A stretch of 17,050 bases of DNA from SVFI01 sp045643145 (GCA_045643145.1 JAZUKG010000190.1:1-17050); one strand, 5' to 3'; shown: positions 1 to 8,122, counted from the first letter of the stretch. Notes: a model not told the origin generated them from the letters alone. Program-made: numbers and translations.

Positions 1-1444
1 CGACAAGACAGAAGTTGGAACTACCATTACTTTATTCCTGAATGAAGAATGCCTGGAATTTTGCAATGAATACAAGGCAAAAGAAGTCATCAAGAAATAC
101 TGTTCTTTCATGCCGACAGAAATCTATGTCAGCAAAGATGCCGATGAAGCTGAACCTGAACTGATGAACGATACCAATCCGCTTTGGACCAAGCATCCGA
201 ATGAATGCACCAAGGAAGATTATCTCGATTTCTATCGCAAGGTATTTATGGATTACAAGGAGCCTTTATTCTGGATTCATTTAAATATGGATTACCCATT
301 TAACTTAAAGGGTATCTTGTACTTCCCAAAGATTAATATGGAGTTTGAATCCATCGAAGGTACCATCAAGCTTTACAACAACCAGGTATTTATCGCAGAT
401 AATATCAAAGAAGTAATTCCGGAATACTTAATGCTTCTCAAGGGTGTTATCGATTGTCCGGACCTTCCTCTGAATGTTTCGAGAAGTGCACTTCAGAACG
501 ATGGATTTGTAAAGAAAATTTCTGAATACATTTCGAAAAAGGTGGCTGACAAGCTCGCCGGAATGTGCAAAACAGAAAAAGAAGATTACGAAAAATATTG
601 GGATGATATCAGCCCATTCATCAAGTTTGGTTGCTTAAAGGATGATAAATTCTGTGAAAAGATGAATGATTACATTCTCTTCAAGAACATCGACGGAATT
701 TATATGACACTTCCTGAATGCCTCGAAACCAAACCAATTGATACAGAAGAAGAAAAAGCTGTTGATGAAAATGGTAATGAAGTAGTAGCTGAAGTAGTCG
801 AAGAGGAAGAAACGACTGAAGAAAGCAAAGAAAAAGTGATTTACTATGTAACAGACGAACAGCAGCAGAGTCAGTATATTGCTATGTTCCGTCAGGCTAA
901 AATGGATGCCGTAGTATTAACTCACAGCATTGACCAGCCATTCGTTTCACAGCTTGAAAGCAAGAATGAAAATGTGAAGTTCAAGAGAATCGATGCGGAC
1001 CTTACTGACAGCTTTAAGTCTAAAACTTCCAAGAAAGCACAAAAGGAACTTGATGAAATCGCAGAAAGAATCGCTTCTTCTATGAAGAAGGCTCTGAAAA
1101 AAGATAAGCTTTCTGTAAAACTTGACAAGCTGAAAAATAAGAAGATTGCATCTATGCTGACTATTTCAGAAGAAAGCAGAAGAATGCAGGATATGATGAA
1201 GATGTACGGCGGCGGTATGATGGATATGAGCATGTTTGGCGGCGACGAAGGCAGCACACTCGTACTCAATGCAAATCATCCACTGGTACAGTATGTCATG
1301 GAACATGAAGATGGTGAAAACGTAGATATGATCTGCGAACAGCTTTATGACCTGGCCAGCATACAAAATGCACCGCTTTCCAGCGATGCAATGGCTAAAT
1401 TCATTGCCAGAAGCAATGACATTATGATGTTACTGGTGAAATAG
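1..1444 (+). CDS. htpG: Molecular chaperone HtpG (Hsp90), 3' part
   Basis: This is the C-terminal part of a bacterial Hsp90, an ATP-driven cytoplasmic dimeric chaperone. The reading frame is open from base 2, so the gene starts outside the window and the ATP-binding N-terminal domain is not visible. About 480 codons are present, against roughly 620-640 for a full HtpG. Recognisable middle-domain segments include GTTITLFL, IYFPKINMEFE-like text (LYFPKINMEF), the conserved LPLNVSRSALQND loop and a late VIYYVTDEQQQ segment. The C-terminal dimerisation region contains LVLNANHPLVQYV. Oddities are a Glu/Val-rich acidic insertion of about 35 residues (around 740-835) just before the IYYVT segment, and a Met/Gly-rich stretch (about 1195-1250). 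The TAG stop at 1442-1444 directly touches the stop codon of the opposing gene. Identification is firm; the insertion is read from sequence and its role is unknown. Confidence 0.95.
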   Translation, partial: DKTEVGTTITLFLNEECLEFCNEYKAKEVIKKYCSFMPTEIYVSKDADEAEPELMNDTNPLWTKHPNECTKEDYLDFYRKVFMDYKEPLFWIHLNMDYPFNLKGILYFPKINMEFESIEGTIKLYNNQVFIADNIKEVIPEYLMLLKGVIDCPDLPLNVSRSALQNDGFVKKISEYISKKVADKLAGMCKTEKEDYEKYWDDISPFIKFGCLKDDKFCEKMNDYILFKNIDGIYMTLPECLETKPIDTEEEKAVDENGNEVVAEVVEEEETTEESKEKVIYYVTDEQQQSQYIAMFRQAKMDAVVLTHSIDQPFVSQLESKNENVKFKRIDADLTDSFKSKTSKKAQKELDEIAERIASSMKKALKKDKLSVKLDKLKNKKIASMLTISEESRRMQDMMKMYGGGMMDMSMFGGDEGSTLVLNANHPLVQYVMEHEDGENVDMICEQLYDLASIQNAPLSSDAMAKFIARSNDIMMLLVK

Positions 1445-1999
1445 TTAACGTCTGCGTTTTTTACGGCTTTTAGATAGCGGAGCAAAAATCGTTTTGCGAC
1501 CGATAAAGCCGATAATACGTGTAACAAAGATTCCTAAAAAGGCGCCTGCGCTATCGATGCAGACGTCTTTTTTTGCTGGAGTTCTGCCGCCGACAAAGGA
1601 TTGATGATATTCATCGAGGCATGCAAAACCGACACAAAAGGCACCTGCAAATAGTACCAGCCATATTCCGCGAAGACCGTAAACATATAAAGGAAATGCA
1701 ACGGATACAGCCAATAAGAAATATTCGGAAAAGTGAGCCAGCTTACGCACCGGATAATGATATTTTTCCACGTAATGCTGAATCTGTGCTTCTGACAAAT
1801 CCAGATCTGCCACTTCGTTTACGATTTCTACAGCCACATGAGTGACCTTGTAGCTAAGCTGGGCAGAAGTCGTTCCGTTTTGTCCGGAAAAGGAAAAGAT
1901 AACATACATCATTACGATGGCAGGGATAAACGATAATGGCTTTAGTACCATACGAAGTAGCGTTTTGATAAAAAGCCATAAGTATTTAAAAAACTTCAT
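1445..1999 (-). CDS. VanZ-like family membrane protein
   Basis: A 184-residue integral membrane protein of the VanZ-like family, whose general biochemical function is unsettled. Visible features are a basic N-terminus, a hydrophobic segment at about 22-38 followed by FSFSGQNG, then the family signatures: R85 K86 with H89, F90 and E92 (RKLAHFSEY), and D129 E130 YHQ with R139, D145 and D149 (DEYHQSF...GGR...D...DSAG). Further hydrophobic stretches lie at about 91-108, 112-127 and 150-167. The C-terminus is strongly basic (KSRKKRRR). The start ATG at 1999 is preceded by GAAAGGA about 10 nt upstream. It sits 21 bp downstream of the large cNMP-domain gene, so the two are probably cotranscribed. 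There is no glycopeptide-resistance cluster nearby, so this should not be read as a resistance gene. Confidence 0.85.
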   Translation of the reverse strand: MKFFKYLWLFIKTLLRMVLKPLSFIPAIVMMYVIFSFSGQNGTTSAQLSYKVTHVAVEIVNEVADLDLSEAQIQHYVEKYHYPVRKLAHFSEYFLLAVSVAFPLYVYGLRGIWLVLFAGAFCVGFACLDEYHQSFVGGRTPAKKDVCIDSAGAFLGIFVTRIIGFIGRKTIFAPLSKSRKKRRR

Positions 2000-2020
2000 G
2001 AAACATAAATCCTTTCAAGA

Positions 2021-4297
2021 TTAACGTTCCAAAAAGAGTGCATAGTCAGTAAGTTCCTCTGGAACGTTATTTTTTTTGTTGCGATTTATTTTAAAAATCA
2101 CACTATTGATACGAGTCAGCTCTTTCTTTTTATGGGTCTCGTAGCGGTCAATATTCTGACTAAAGAGAGGATTTTTATATACCTCATCACGAATCTCTCT
2201 GGCAAATGGGCAGTAGGTGGACAGAATCTTTCTGGCTACCTTGTTGAGTCTGGCATTGCCTTTGGATTCGTATAAAATCCAGGATACATAATCGAGCACA
2301 AAGACTTCCTTGTAACGATTGCCGACCTTGATTAGCTGATTTTGGCATTTCTCTTTTGCATCGGATGATAAATCCTGATTCTTTTTATAAAACTGCAGAT
2401 AATCAGTATAATAACTGGTCAGAGAAGGGTAGGTAATATCTCCCCATCTGCTTCCCTGGAGCTTTTTACACATTTCCCAGCGAAACTCTCCGGTCAGACG
2501 CAGAGCCACTAAATTCAGGTCAGATAAGCAGAAAGCAGGAAGGAACATGGTACCCGGGCTCGATTTATCATAGCCCTCCATTTCCTGCCACAGAATGCCT
2601 CTGATACCAACACATGGAAGCATAATCATATCAGGAATTACTTCTTTTTGCAAGAATTCCTGCTTTATGCCGATAGAAGGATCGGAAAACAGGTACTCTC
2701 TGTAAAAGGCAGAAAAGTCAATTTTAACAATATCTGAAAAGACAGATTTCATCTTGCTCTTGGAAACGATACAGTCGTCAGGCTTTTTTACGAGATTTTG
2801 CTGAGATAAAAATGGGAAAAAGATGCCATTCTTACCATTGGTAATCGGCATAGCGCTTGTCAAAATATTCTGGATTTCAAAATGCACCATTTCTTTCGGA
2901 TCATCCAGCATTTCTTCATACCGGGCCTCGGTAATAGCACCGTCCTTTTTCATGACCTTTAATGCAGACCCATAGTCTCTGTCAAAGGTATCGATATGAG
3001 GCAGTCTTTGCCCCTGATATATCTTTAAAAGGTATTCATAAAAGTAGTACTGATTACTTTGCGCACGCTTATCCAGGACTGCAGTCATTTCAAAAACAGA
3101 AATGGCATTTTTGATATGGCACAGTTTTTCATCAATATATCCAAAGTATAAAAACATAGAAACCGGAGCCGGCAGCACCTCGCACTTCAAGCTTTCGAAA
3201 AAGCAGGCTTCATATATAGTGGCAAAGGCGTTTACAAACCATTTGGAAAGCTCTTTTTTGTCAGAGACAGATACAGAACCATCCATGTTTTGATATTCTG
3301 ATAACTTGGTCGTAAATTCAGTCTGAAAGTCCTGATCCATATTTGCAAAATCGAGAATCGTTTTGGCAGAACCCTTCAGTTTTTCCAGGATAGACTGATA
3401 AACCTCTTTTTGCAGATTTCGGTTGTCCATTGCGGCATTTTCGAGCTGCTGAATATGTGATTTATATTGTTTTTGACGATTTTTGTAAAGCGTATTGTCG
3501 ATGAAACGATAGCTCTTGGCAAAGAACAAAAGCTTGCCGGTAATAAAAGCAACGGGAACCGTATCTTCTCGCTGGTCAATGACATAGGCATGGAGCTGTT
3601 CAAAGAGCTGTAAAAAGTCCAAAGAACTGTCATTTAATACGAGAGGACTCAGCTGGGCCTCATAATCCTCTGTTTCCTGATAGCCTTTCAGAATCTTTTC
3701 ACTGTCTGACAGGATGTGCTGTACAAAGCCTTTGATAAAGCCGGATTTTTGATATAAAACACAATCCGAATCCTTTAACAGGGATTGCAGATCGTTGTAA
3801 TACGGCAGAATGTCATCTTCCGGATTGATACCGGCGGCAAACGGAATGAGATGATCCATTTCAGGCAGCTGCGTAATCGGATAATCATATAGTTTACATA
3901 ACTTATGATATTCCTTTTCATATTCAATCAGAGTGGTATATAAATCATTGCACTGACCGAGCTGAAGCTTGTACTGCTCGGTCAAATCAAATAGACTGCG
4001 AATCAAGGCATTGACTGCGCCGTAGCAAAGGGAAGGAGAATCCAGGAGCTGATCATAAAAGGCATAGATGTCCTTTACCGGAATAAAATCGATAATCACA
4101 TCTGTGACAGCGCGATAATCAAAACCATGAATAAAGTTCTTTAGATCCAATAGACCGATAATATTGCCCGGAGACAATGTGATATTACCGCCCGGCATAG
4201 ATATTTCTACGGTTCCGTCTAAAATAATACCGATATTATTCTGCTTGGCTGATTTTGAATATATGATTTGATCCTTTAGAATTCTGATTTCTGACAT
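2021..4297 (-). CDS. Large protein with N-terminal cyclic-nucleotide-binding-like domain
   Basis: About 758 residues. The first roughly 110 residues resemble the Crp/cNMP-binding beta-roll: GIILDGTVEISMPGGNITL, then LSPGNIIGLLDL, then a helix around YAFYDQLL. I cannot point to a canonical phosphate-binding Arg, so ligand binding is uncertain. No helix-turn-helix follows; the remaining ~640 residues are largely helical-looking and soluble, with a charged, probably coiled stretch near NRQKQYKSHIQQLENAA. I do not recognise this C-terminal region. No signal peptide or membrane segment is evident, so it is likely cytoplasmic. The start chosen is the second ATG (4297), because AGAAGGGAA sits about 8 nt before it and only about 3 nt before the alternative ATG at 4303. 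It is the first gene of a probable two-gene operon with the VanZ-like gene. Function unknown; the cNMP-like call is moderately sure. Confidence 0.6.
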   Translation of the reverse strand: MSEIRILKDQIIYSKSAKQNNIGIILDGTVEISMPGGNITLSPGNIIGLLDLKNFIHGFDYRAVTDVIIDFIPVKDIYAFYDQLLDSPSLCYGAVNALIRSLFDLTEQYKLQLGQCNDLYTTLIEYEKEYHKLCKLYDYPITQLPEMDHLIPFAAGINPEDDILPYYNDLQSLLKDSDCVLYQKSGFIKGFVQHILSDSEKILKGYQETEDYEAQLSPLVLNDSSLDFLQLFEQLHAYVIDQREDTVPVAFITGKLLFFAKSYRFIDNTLYKNRQKQYKSHIQQLENAAMDNRNLQKEVYQSILEKLKGSAKTILDFANMDQDFQTEFTTKLSEYQNMDGSVSVSDKKELSKWFVNAFATIYEACFFESLKCEVLPAPVSMFLYFGYIDEKLCHIKNAISVFEMTAVLDKRAQSNQYYFYEYLLKIYQGQRLPHIDTFDRDYGSALKVMKKDGAITEARYEEMLDDPKEMVHFEIQNILTSAMPITNGKNGIFFPFLSQQNLVKKPDDCIVSKSKMKSVFSDIVKIDFSAFYREYLFSDPSIGIKQEFLQKEVIPDMIMLPCVGIRGILWQEMEGYDKSSPGTMFLPAFCLSDLNLVALRLTGEFRWEMCKKLQGSRWGDITYPSLTSYYTDYLQFYKKNQDLSSDAKEKCQNQLIKVGNRYKEVFVLDYVSWILYESKGNARLNKVARKILSTYCPFAREIRDEVYKNPLFSQNIDRYETHKKKELTRINSVIFKINRNKKNNVPEELTDYALFLER

Positions 4298-4338
4298 AGG
4301 CATTTCCCTTCTCTGAAAAATAAAATACGTCTATTTTC

Positions 4339-4367
4339 ATTATGCATGAGAATATCGGAAAATACAA
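4339..4367 (-). promoter_or_regulatory. Probable promoter of the cNMP-domain/VanZ operon
   Basis: Read on the minus strand, a -35 hexamer TTGTAT (4362-4367) and a -10 hexamer CATAAT (4339-4344) are separated by exactly 17 bp. The predicted transcription start lies about 30 nt before the start codon at 4297. Assigned by consensus match only. Confidence 0.5.
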
Positions 4368-4385
4368 GGTTCTTCAGGCTAACTA

Positions 4386-4414
4386 TTGTATAATATGCCA
4401 AAATATGATATAGT
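4386..4414 (+). promoter_or_regulatory. Probable promoter of the acidic-protein gene
   Basis: A -35 hexamer TTGTAT (4386-4391) lies 17 bp before TATAGT (4409-4414), which carries an extended -10 (TG one base upstream). The leader is about 45 nt, ending in GAGG (4455-4458) 7 nt before the ATG at 4466. Another TATAAT lies at 4389-4394 but lacks a convincing -35. Confidence 0.45.
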
Positions 4415-4465
4415 TTCAGGTAATAAGTGGTGCAATAGTCACAAGGAAGGAATAGAGGTATCACT

Positions 4466-5338
4466 ATGGAAAAGATGGGAAGAGAAGAAATACTCGAAAT
4501 GTATTATCCTGCTGTAGAGCAGTTGTCATATTATCTGCCGTGGTTTGAAAACAGAACAGGGAAGGACGTTACCAGCAATTACCATGCAGAGGGACAAAGT
4601 CAGACTCTGGCATTTCCGGTATATGATTCTGTTTTACTTAGCTTTTTAAATGACTTAAGTCAGACAGTATTTATGAATCAAAATTATAGATATACCTATA
4701 CCAAATATCACATGCATGACTATGAGGATGAATGGAACATGATTGATAAGGCTGATATCATGAGTATGGATATATTACAGGGAATTCTGTCAAAATATAT
4801 GCTGGGAGGCCTGACCAAGGCTACTCTGTGGACACAAGGTGTAGAATACCAGATTTTTTACAGAGCAGTAAAAAAGGCCAAAGAAATCATTGAATTTTGG
4901 ACTGTTCCGCTCCAAATCGAAACCATTCCGATGGAGGAAACTGCAGAAGAAATCGAAGAAGCTTATGAAGAAAGCCTGATTGAAGAAGCAGTAGAGGAAG
5001 CTGCAGAAGCTGTAAGTGAGGAAACTGCAGAAACTGTAAGTGAAGAAGCTTTTGAAGACATAGCAGAAGCTGCGGAAACAGTAGAAGATACTATTGAAGA
5101 TACTGAGGAAGTCGAAGAGACAGTGGATGAAGTCATCGAGGAAGTAGCGGAGAATGTAGCTGAAGAGATGACGGAAGAACCGGAAGCTGTAGAAGATACT
5201 ATTGAAGATACTGAGGAAGTCGAAGAGACAGTGGCCGAAGTAAGCGAGGAAGAAATAGAGATGCCTGAAACAATTGAAGAAGTTCAGGAAGTTCTCGATG
5301 AAGTACAACAAATAAGCGAAGAATTAAATCAAGAATAA
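4466..5338 (+). CDS. Acidic repeat-tailed protein of unknown function
   Basis: 290 residues in two parts. Residues 1 to about 150 form a globular-looking, Tyr/Trp-rich domain (YYPAVEQLSYYLPWFE, then DKADIMSMDILQGILSKY, then LTKATLWTQGVEYQIFYRAV). Its second half is loosely reminiscent of the DUF6508-type pattern (a charged D-x-L helix followed by a G-x-LW-x-x-x-x-x-x-G-x-F/Y-x-x-x-L/A motif), but this is memory-based and weak. Residues 150-290 are extremely acidic, dominated by Glu, Val, Ala and Thr, and contain a repeat with the core VEDTIEDTEEVEETV. The ATG at 4466 has GAGG 7 nt upstream. No signal peptide or membrane segment is seen, so it is presumably cytoplasmic. It is transcribed alone, divergent from the cNMP-domain gene and convergent with the transglutaminase operon. 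The gene is real by its own promoter and RBS; its function is not known. Confidence 0.7.
   Translation: MEKMGREEILEMYYPAVEQLSYYLPWFENRTGKDVTSNYHAEGQSQTLAFPVYDSVLLSFLNDLSQTVFMNQNYRYTYTKYHMHDYEDEWNMIDKADIMSMDILQGILSKYMLGGLTKATLWTQGVEYQIFYRAVKKAKEIIEFWTVPLQIETIPMEETAEEIEEAYEESLIEEAVEEAAEAVSEETAETVSEEAFEDIAEAAETVEDTIEDTEEVEETVDEVIEEVAENVAEEMTEEPEAVEDTIEDTEEVEETVAEVSEEEIEMPETIEEVQEVLDEVQQISEELNQE
5081..5234 (+). repeat. 46-bp direct repeat inside the acidic tail
   Basis: A perfect 46-bp direct repeat occupies 5081-5126 and 5189-5234, with a period of 108 bp (36 codons), so both copies are read in the same frame and encode the same VEDTIEDTEEVEETV block. Identity at nucleotide level, not just protein level, points to a recent duplication or ongoing homogenisation. 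Confidence 0.9.
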
Positions 5339-5370
5339 AGGTCTAGATTAAATAAACTAATCAAGACGTA

Positions 5371-5595
5371 AATATAAAACATCCCTTGGTACTTAAGATT
5401 CAACCGCCTTGAGATTCGTCGGTGCTTAACGAGGTATTTTCGAGTTTAGCACCGCTACGTCTTGTCTCGACTTTGTCGAGACAGCCTGCCGGCTTTGAGG
5501 CAATAAAAGCTACACGTTAAGTGTAGCTTCTTTTTTTATGGAGCGAGAGCGTCGGTTGAAGATTAACGTACACAGGGATGTTTTCGTTTTATATT
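5371..5595. repeat. 225-bp inverted-repeat-bounded structured element (MITE-like candidate)
   Basis: This intergenic stretch between two convergent genes has long imperfect inverted ends. The left arm (5371-5406) and the right arm (5553-5595) pair as AATATAAAAC with GTTTTATATT at the tips, ACATCCCT with AGGGATGT, GTAC with GTAC, and TTCAACCG with CGGTTGAA, with small bulges. Inside lie a hairpin GGTGCTTAAC/GTTTAGCACC (5421-5453), a perfect 9-bp hairpin TGTCTCGAC/GTCGAGACA (5463-5483) and the terminator at 5507-5537. No open reading frame of note is present. The right end lies only 10 bp from the transglutaminase stop. A non-autonomous mobile element or a genome-wide structured repeat are the best guesses; a non-coding RNA is an alternative. 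No clear target-site duplication was found. Confidence 0.55.
5507..5537 (+). terminator. Intrinsic terminator, probably bidirectional
   Basis: Stem AAGCTACAC (5507-5515) pairs with GTGTAGCTT (5521-5529) around a 5-nt loop, followed by C and seven T. It would terminate the acidic-protein transcript. On the minus strand the same stem is followed by a TTTTATT run, so it may also stop the transglutaminase operon arriving from the right. Confidence 0.85.
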
Positions 5596-5605
5596 ATATT
5601 CTGTT

Positions 5606-8122
5606 CTATTTTCTATTACTTCTAGGCACTTTCTTCACAGGAAGCTTCCTACCCAGACCCTTCAGGAAACGAAGCAGCTGATCAGCCTCGGCTTTCGATA
5701 CACCTTCCTGACTAAAGCAGGCCCTCTGATACATATCCAGCATATCTGATAATTCATCAACCGTTACCTTTGGCTTACTTTCTGCGAGGATGACATCCTG
5801 CGTGAGAGGTACGATATCCCACAGGAGCGGCACTTCGTTACAATATCCTTTTCTGACAATAGCTTGAGCAGCCTTCTGATAATAAAAGGCTAATAAATCC
5901 GAATAATTTCCGTTCTTATATTTCTGATTCATCACATATCGTTTATACAATTCCTTAAACGCATGCATACAAATCAATACCGTAATCAAAAGTAACAGGA
6001 AAAAGAACAATGGTTTAAAGAAGGATCTGCCGATAATCTGGTTCAGCTTCTTTGGCTGAGGCGCTTCGTATTCTTCCTGAGAGCTGTCATTATTCTGATT
6101 TGAATTGACAGACGAAGGGAAGAGACGGCTAAAGATAGACCAAAAATCAGAATATGCAGTTTCTTCTTCATCATCTGACGGAGGAGTGAATTCATAAGGA
6201 ACCCATCCAAATCCATTTTTATATACTTCAACCCATGCGTGCGCATTTGCATCGAGTACATTGACTTTTACTACAGCGGACTGTCCCAGCGGATTTTCAC
6301 CGGTAAACCATTCTTCAATCGGTTCATCCAGTACTTCACCTTCTGCTACATCCGAAGAAGATACAGCATAGCCTTCTACATATCTGGCCGGAATGCCATA
6401 GCTTCTGAGCAGCATAGTAGCAGCAGAAGCAAAGTGAGCACAGAAGCCTCTCTTTTGTTTTTCCAAAAAGTACTGAATATAATCCTCTTTGTACGGTGTG
6501 CTTCCCGGTGACATACTGTAGGTGAAATTCTCTCTGAAATATTTCTGAATGAGGAATATCTGCTCATCGATATCTGCGCCGTATCCGATTTCAGGCTTGA
6601 TGGTATCTAAATAGCTCAAAAGCGAAGACGGGATATCATTATAATGAGTCATATTATAAATGTTGTAATACTGAATATAATTGTACTCTCTCGAGTTCTT
6701 TGGATAGTGAGCCAGCATCTGATCCGGAGAAACCGGTATTTCCCAATACTTTTTAATCAGCGGATAATAAGACAGGGTTACTGTTTCGCCCGGCGGGTTA
6801 GGACCATAAATATTAAAATGGTCGATGTTATATTCTGTAGAAATATCCTGGTCTGTATAATACGGAAGATACAGATAGGAGCTGGCATCTACATTTTCGA
6901 TTTTCATCTTGGCATACATACCTTTATTTGGTGTGTTATCCATATAATATTTCAGGCGGTTACTTTCCAAAAAGGCATTTGATGCTTCGAATTTGTCAAA
7001 ATCATAAGAAAAGGTTTCCTGTAAATTGGAAAGGTCATAGTCAGGAGCTTCCCAGGAACTTCCGGTATAATTGCTGCCGACATATGCTTTTAAGTAAATC
7101 ATCTGAGTGGAAACCGGTACAAAGGTCAGAGTCAAATCTGTCTGGTAATCCGGTCTGATGCTTGATACACCGCCGAGGTTACCTTCACCCAAGCCGCCTT
7201 TTGCAGGATAACGGTTAAAGAAACCGGAAAGACCGCTTTGTACGAAAATCTGCATATATTCATCCGCTTTTTTTCGAATCGGGGACGGAGCATAGGAAGA
7301 GTGATCTGATAATAGAGGCAGACACAAAACTCCGAGTACAACAGAAAGCGCCATAAACAGTGCTGTTAATTCGAGCATGATTTTGCCGCTGGCATGATAA
7401 GAATGTGTGATGACATTCTTTTTGTTTTTTAGTAAAAATTCCGTCTTCTTTTTATCCTTGTAGGGGAGCTGGAAATGATTGCTTCGCTTTAAGATGCCTA
7501 CCATAAAGTAAGCAAAGAGTAACAAAATAAAGTATTGAAAATCCGGCATATAGCGGATGTAGATTCCGAGCTGAAAAATCGGGAAGGTTAGGAGAATAAC
7601 AGCCAGTAGCGACATATATTCCGATACGGCAATGTTTAATAAAATCAGTAAAAAGAACCCGATAAAAATCGCTGCAAAGGTAATGGTAAGTGAACGGTCT
7701 GCAATGGACTCGGTACCTTCACGCAGGATAGATAAGTTAAAAAACTTACTGTAGGCATTTTGCAAAATATTGATAAAGGCCTGGAAACCACTGTTTACCT
7801 GATATCGGAATGAAAAGATACAATAGGTAAAAGCAAAGAATAAAACCGGATAACAGAGGTTGAATAATAAATGGTTATAATGCATGAAAGCCAGTCCCAT
7901 AGCCATGATAAACAGCACAGAAAAAATCACCAACGGATGGCAGGGCAGACTAAAGCTGGAAATTACACCACCGATACTGCCGACAACAGCGGCATAGATA
8001 ATCAGACCTTTGAGCGCACAAACCAGACCTCTGGATAACAGGACAGAGGTAGGCTGATTGTCGGCAACAAAACCATATGATAAATCGATTGGCTCTTCTT
8101 TCTTTTTTCTAAGCGAAAACAT
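5606..8122 (-). CDS. Membrane transglutaminase-like protein (TgpA-type)
   Basis: 838 residues. The N-terminal ~275 residues contain about six or seven hydrophobic segments. An extracytoplasmic region follows, then a transglutaminase-like core with Cys561 (GFCAHFASA), His628 (ANAHAWVEVY) and an acidic residue, Glu644 (WVPYEFTPP), at the place where many relatives have Asp. A C-terminal TM lies at about 710-735, followed by a cytoplasmic tail rich in charged residues resembling the DUF4129 region of this family. By family knowledge such proteins are papain-fold transglutaminase/protease-like enzymes acting outside the membrane; the substrate is unknown. The ATG at 8122 has AAGGAG upstream and overlaps the end of the DUF58 gene by 14 bp, so translation is likely coupled. 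It is the last gene of the moxR-DUF58-transglutaminase operon. Confidence 0.9.
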   Translation of the reverse strand: MFSLRKKKEEPIDLSYGFVADNQPTSVLLSRGLVCALKGLIIYAAVVGSIGGVISSFSLPCHPLVIFSVLFIMAMGLAFMHYNHLLFNLCYPVLFFAFTYCIFSFRYQVNSGFQAFINILQNAYSKFFNLSILREGTESIADRSLTITFAAIFIGFFLLILLNIAVSEYMSLLAVILLTFPIFQLGIYIRYMPDFQYFILLLFAYFMVGILKRSNHFQLPYKDKKKTEFLLKNKKNVITHSYHASGKIMLELTALFMALSVVLGVLCLPLLSDHSSYAPSPIRKKADEYMQIFVQSGLSGFFNRYPAKGGLGEGNLGGVSSIRPDYQTDLTLTFVPVSTQMIYLKAYVGSNYTGSSWEAPDYDLSNLQETFSYDFDKFEASNAFLESNRLKYYMDNTPNKGMYAKMKIENVDASSYLYLPYYTDQDISTEYNIDHFNIYGPNPPGETVTLSYYPLIKKYWEIPVSPDQMLAHYPKNSREYNYIQYYNIYNMTHYNDIPSSLLSYLDTIKPEIGYGADIDEQIFLIQKYFRENFTYSMSPGSTPYKEDYIQYFLEKQKRGFCAHFASAATMLLRSYGIPARYVEGYAVSSSDVAEGEVLDEPIEEWFTGENPLGQSAVVKVNVLDANAHAWVEVYKNGFGWVPYEFTPPSDDEEETAYSDFWSIFSRLFPSSVNSNQNNDSSQEEYEAPQPKKLNQIIGRSFFKPLFFFLLLLITVLICMHAFKELYKRYVMNQKYKNGNYSDLLAFYYQKAAQAIVRKGYCNEVPLLWDIVPLTQDVILAESKPKVTVDELSDMLDMYQRACFSQEGVSKAEADQLLRFLKGLGRKLPVKKVPRSNRK

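Noticed and set aside
1573..1845. A 90-residue plus-strand frame opposite the VanZ-like gene
   Set aside because: The VanZ family signatures are unmistakable on the other strand, and this frame has no recognisable domain or RBS.
1445..1999. Glycopeptide resistance locus
   Set aside because: Only a VanZ-like domain is present; there is no vanHAX or regulatory pair. VanZ-like proteins are common in Firmicutes without resistance.
4790..5311. A 173-residue Phe/Cys-rich frame on the minus strand
   Set aside because: It is the antisense of the GAA/GAG-rich acidic tail, whose complement gives TTC/CTC codons; it has no RBS and overlaps a better-supported gene.
5371..5595. CRISPR array, retron or riboswitch
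   Set aside because: There are no spaced direct repeats, no reverse transcriptase nearby, and the element lies between two gene 3' ends rather than in a 5' leader.
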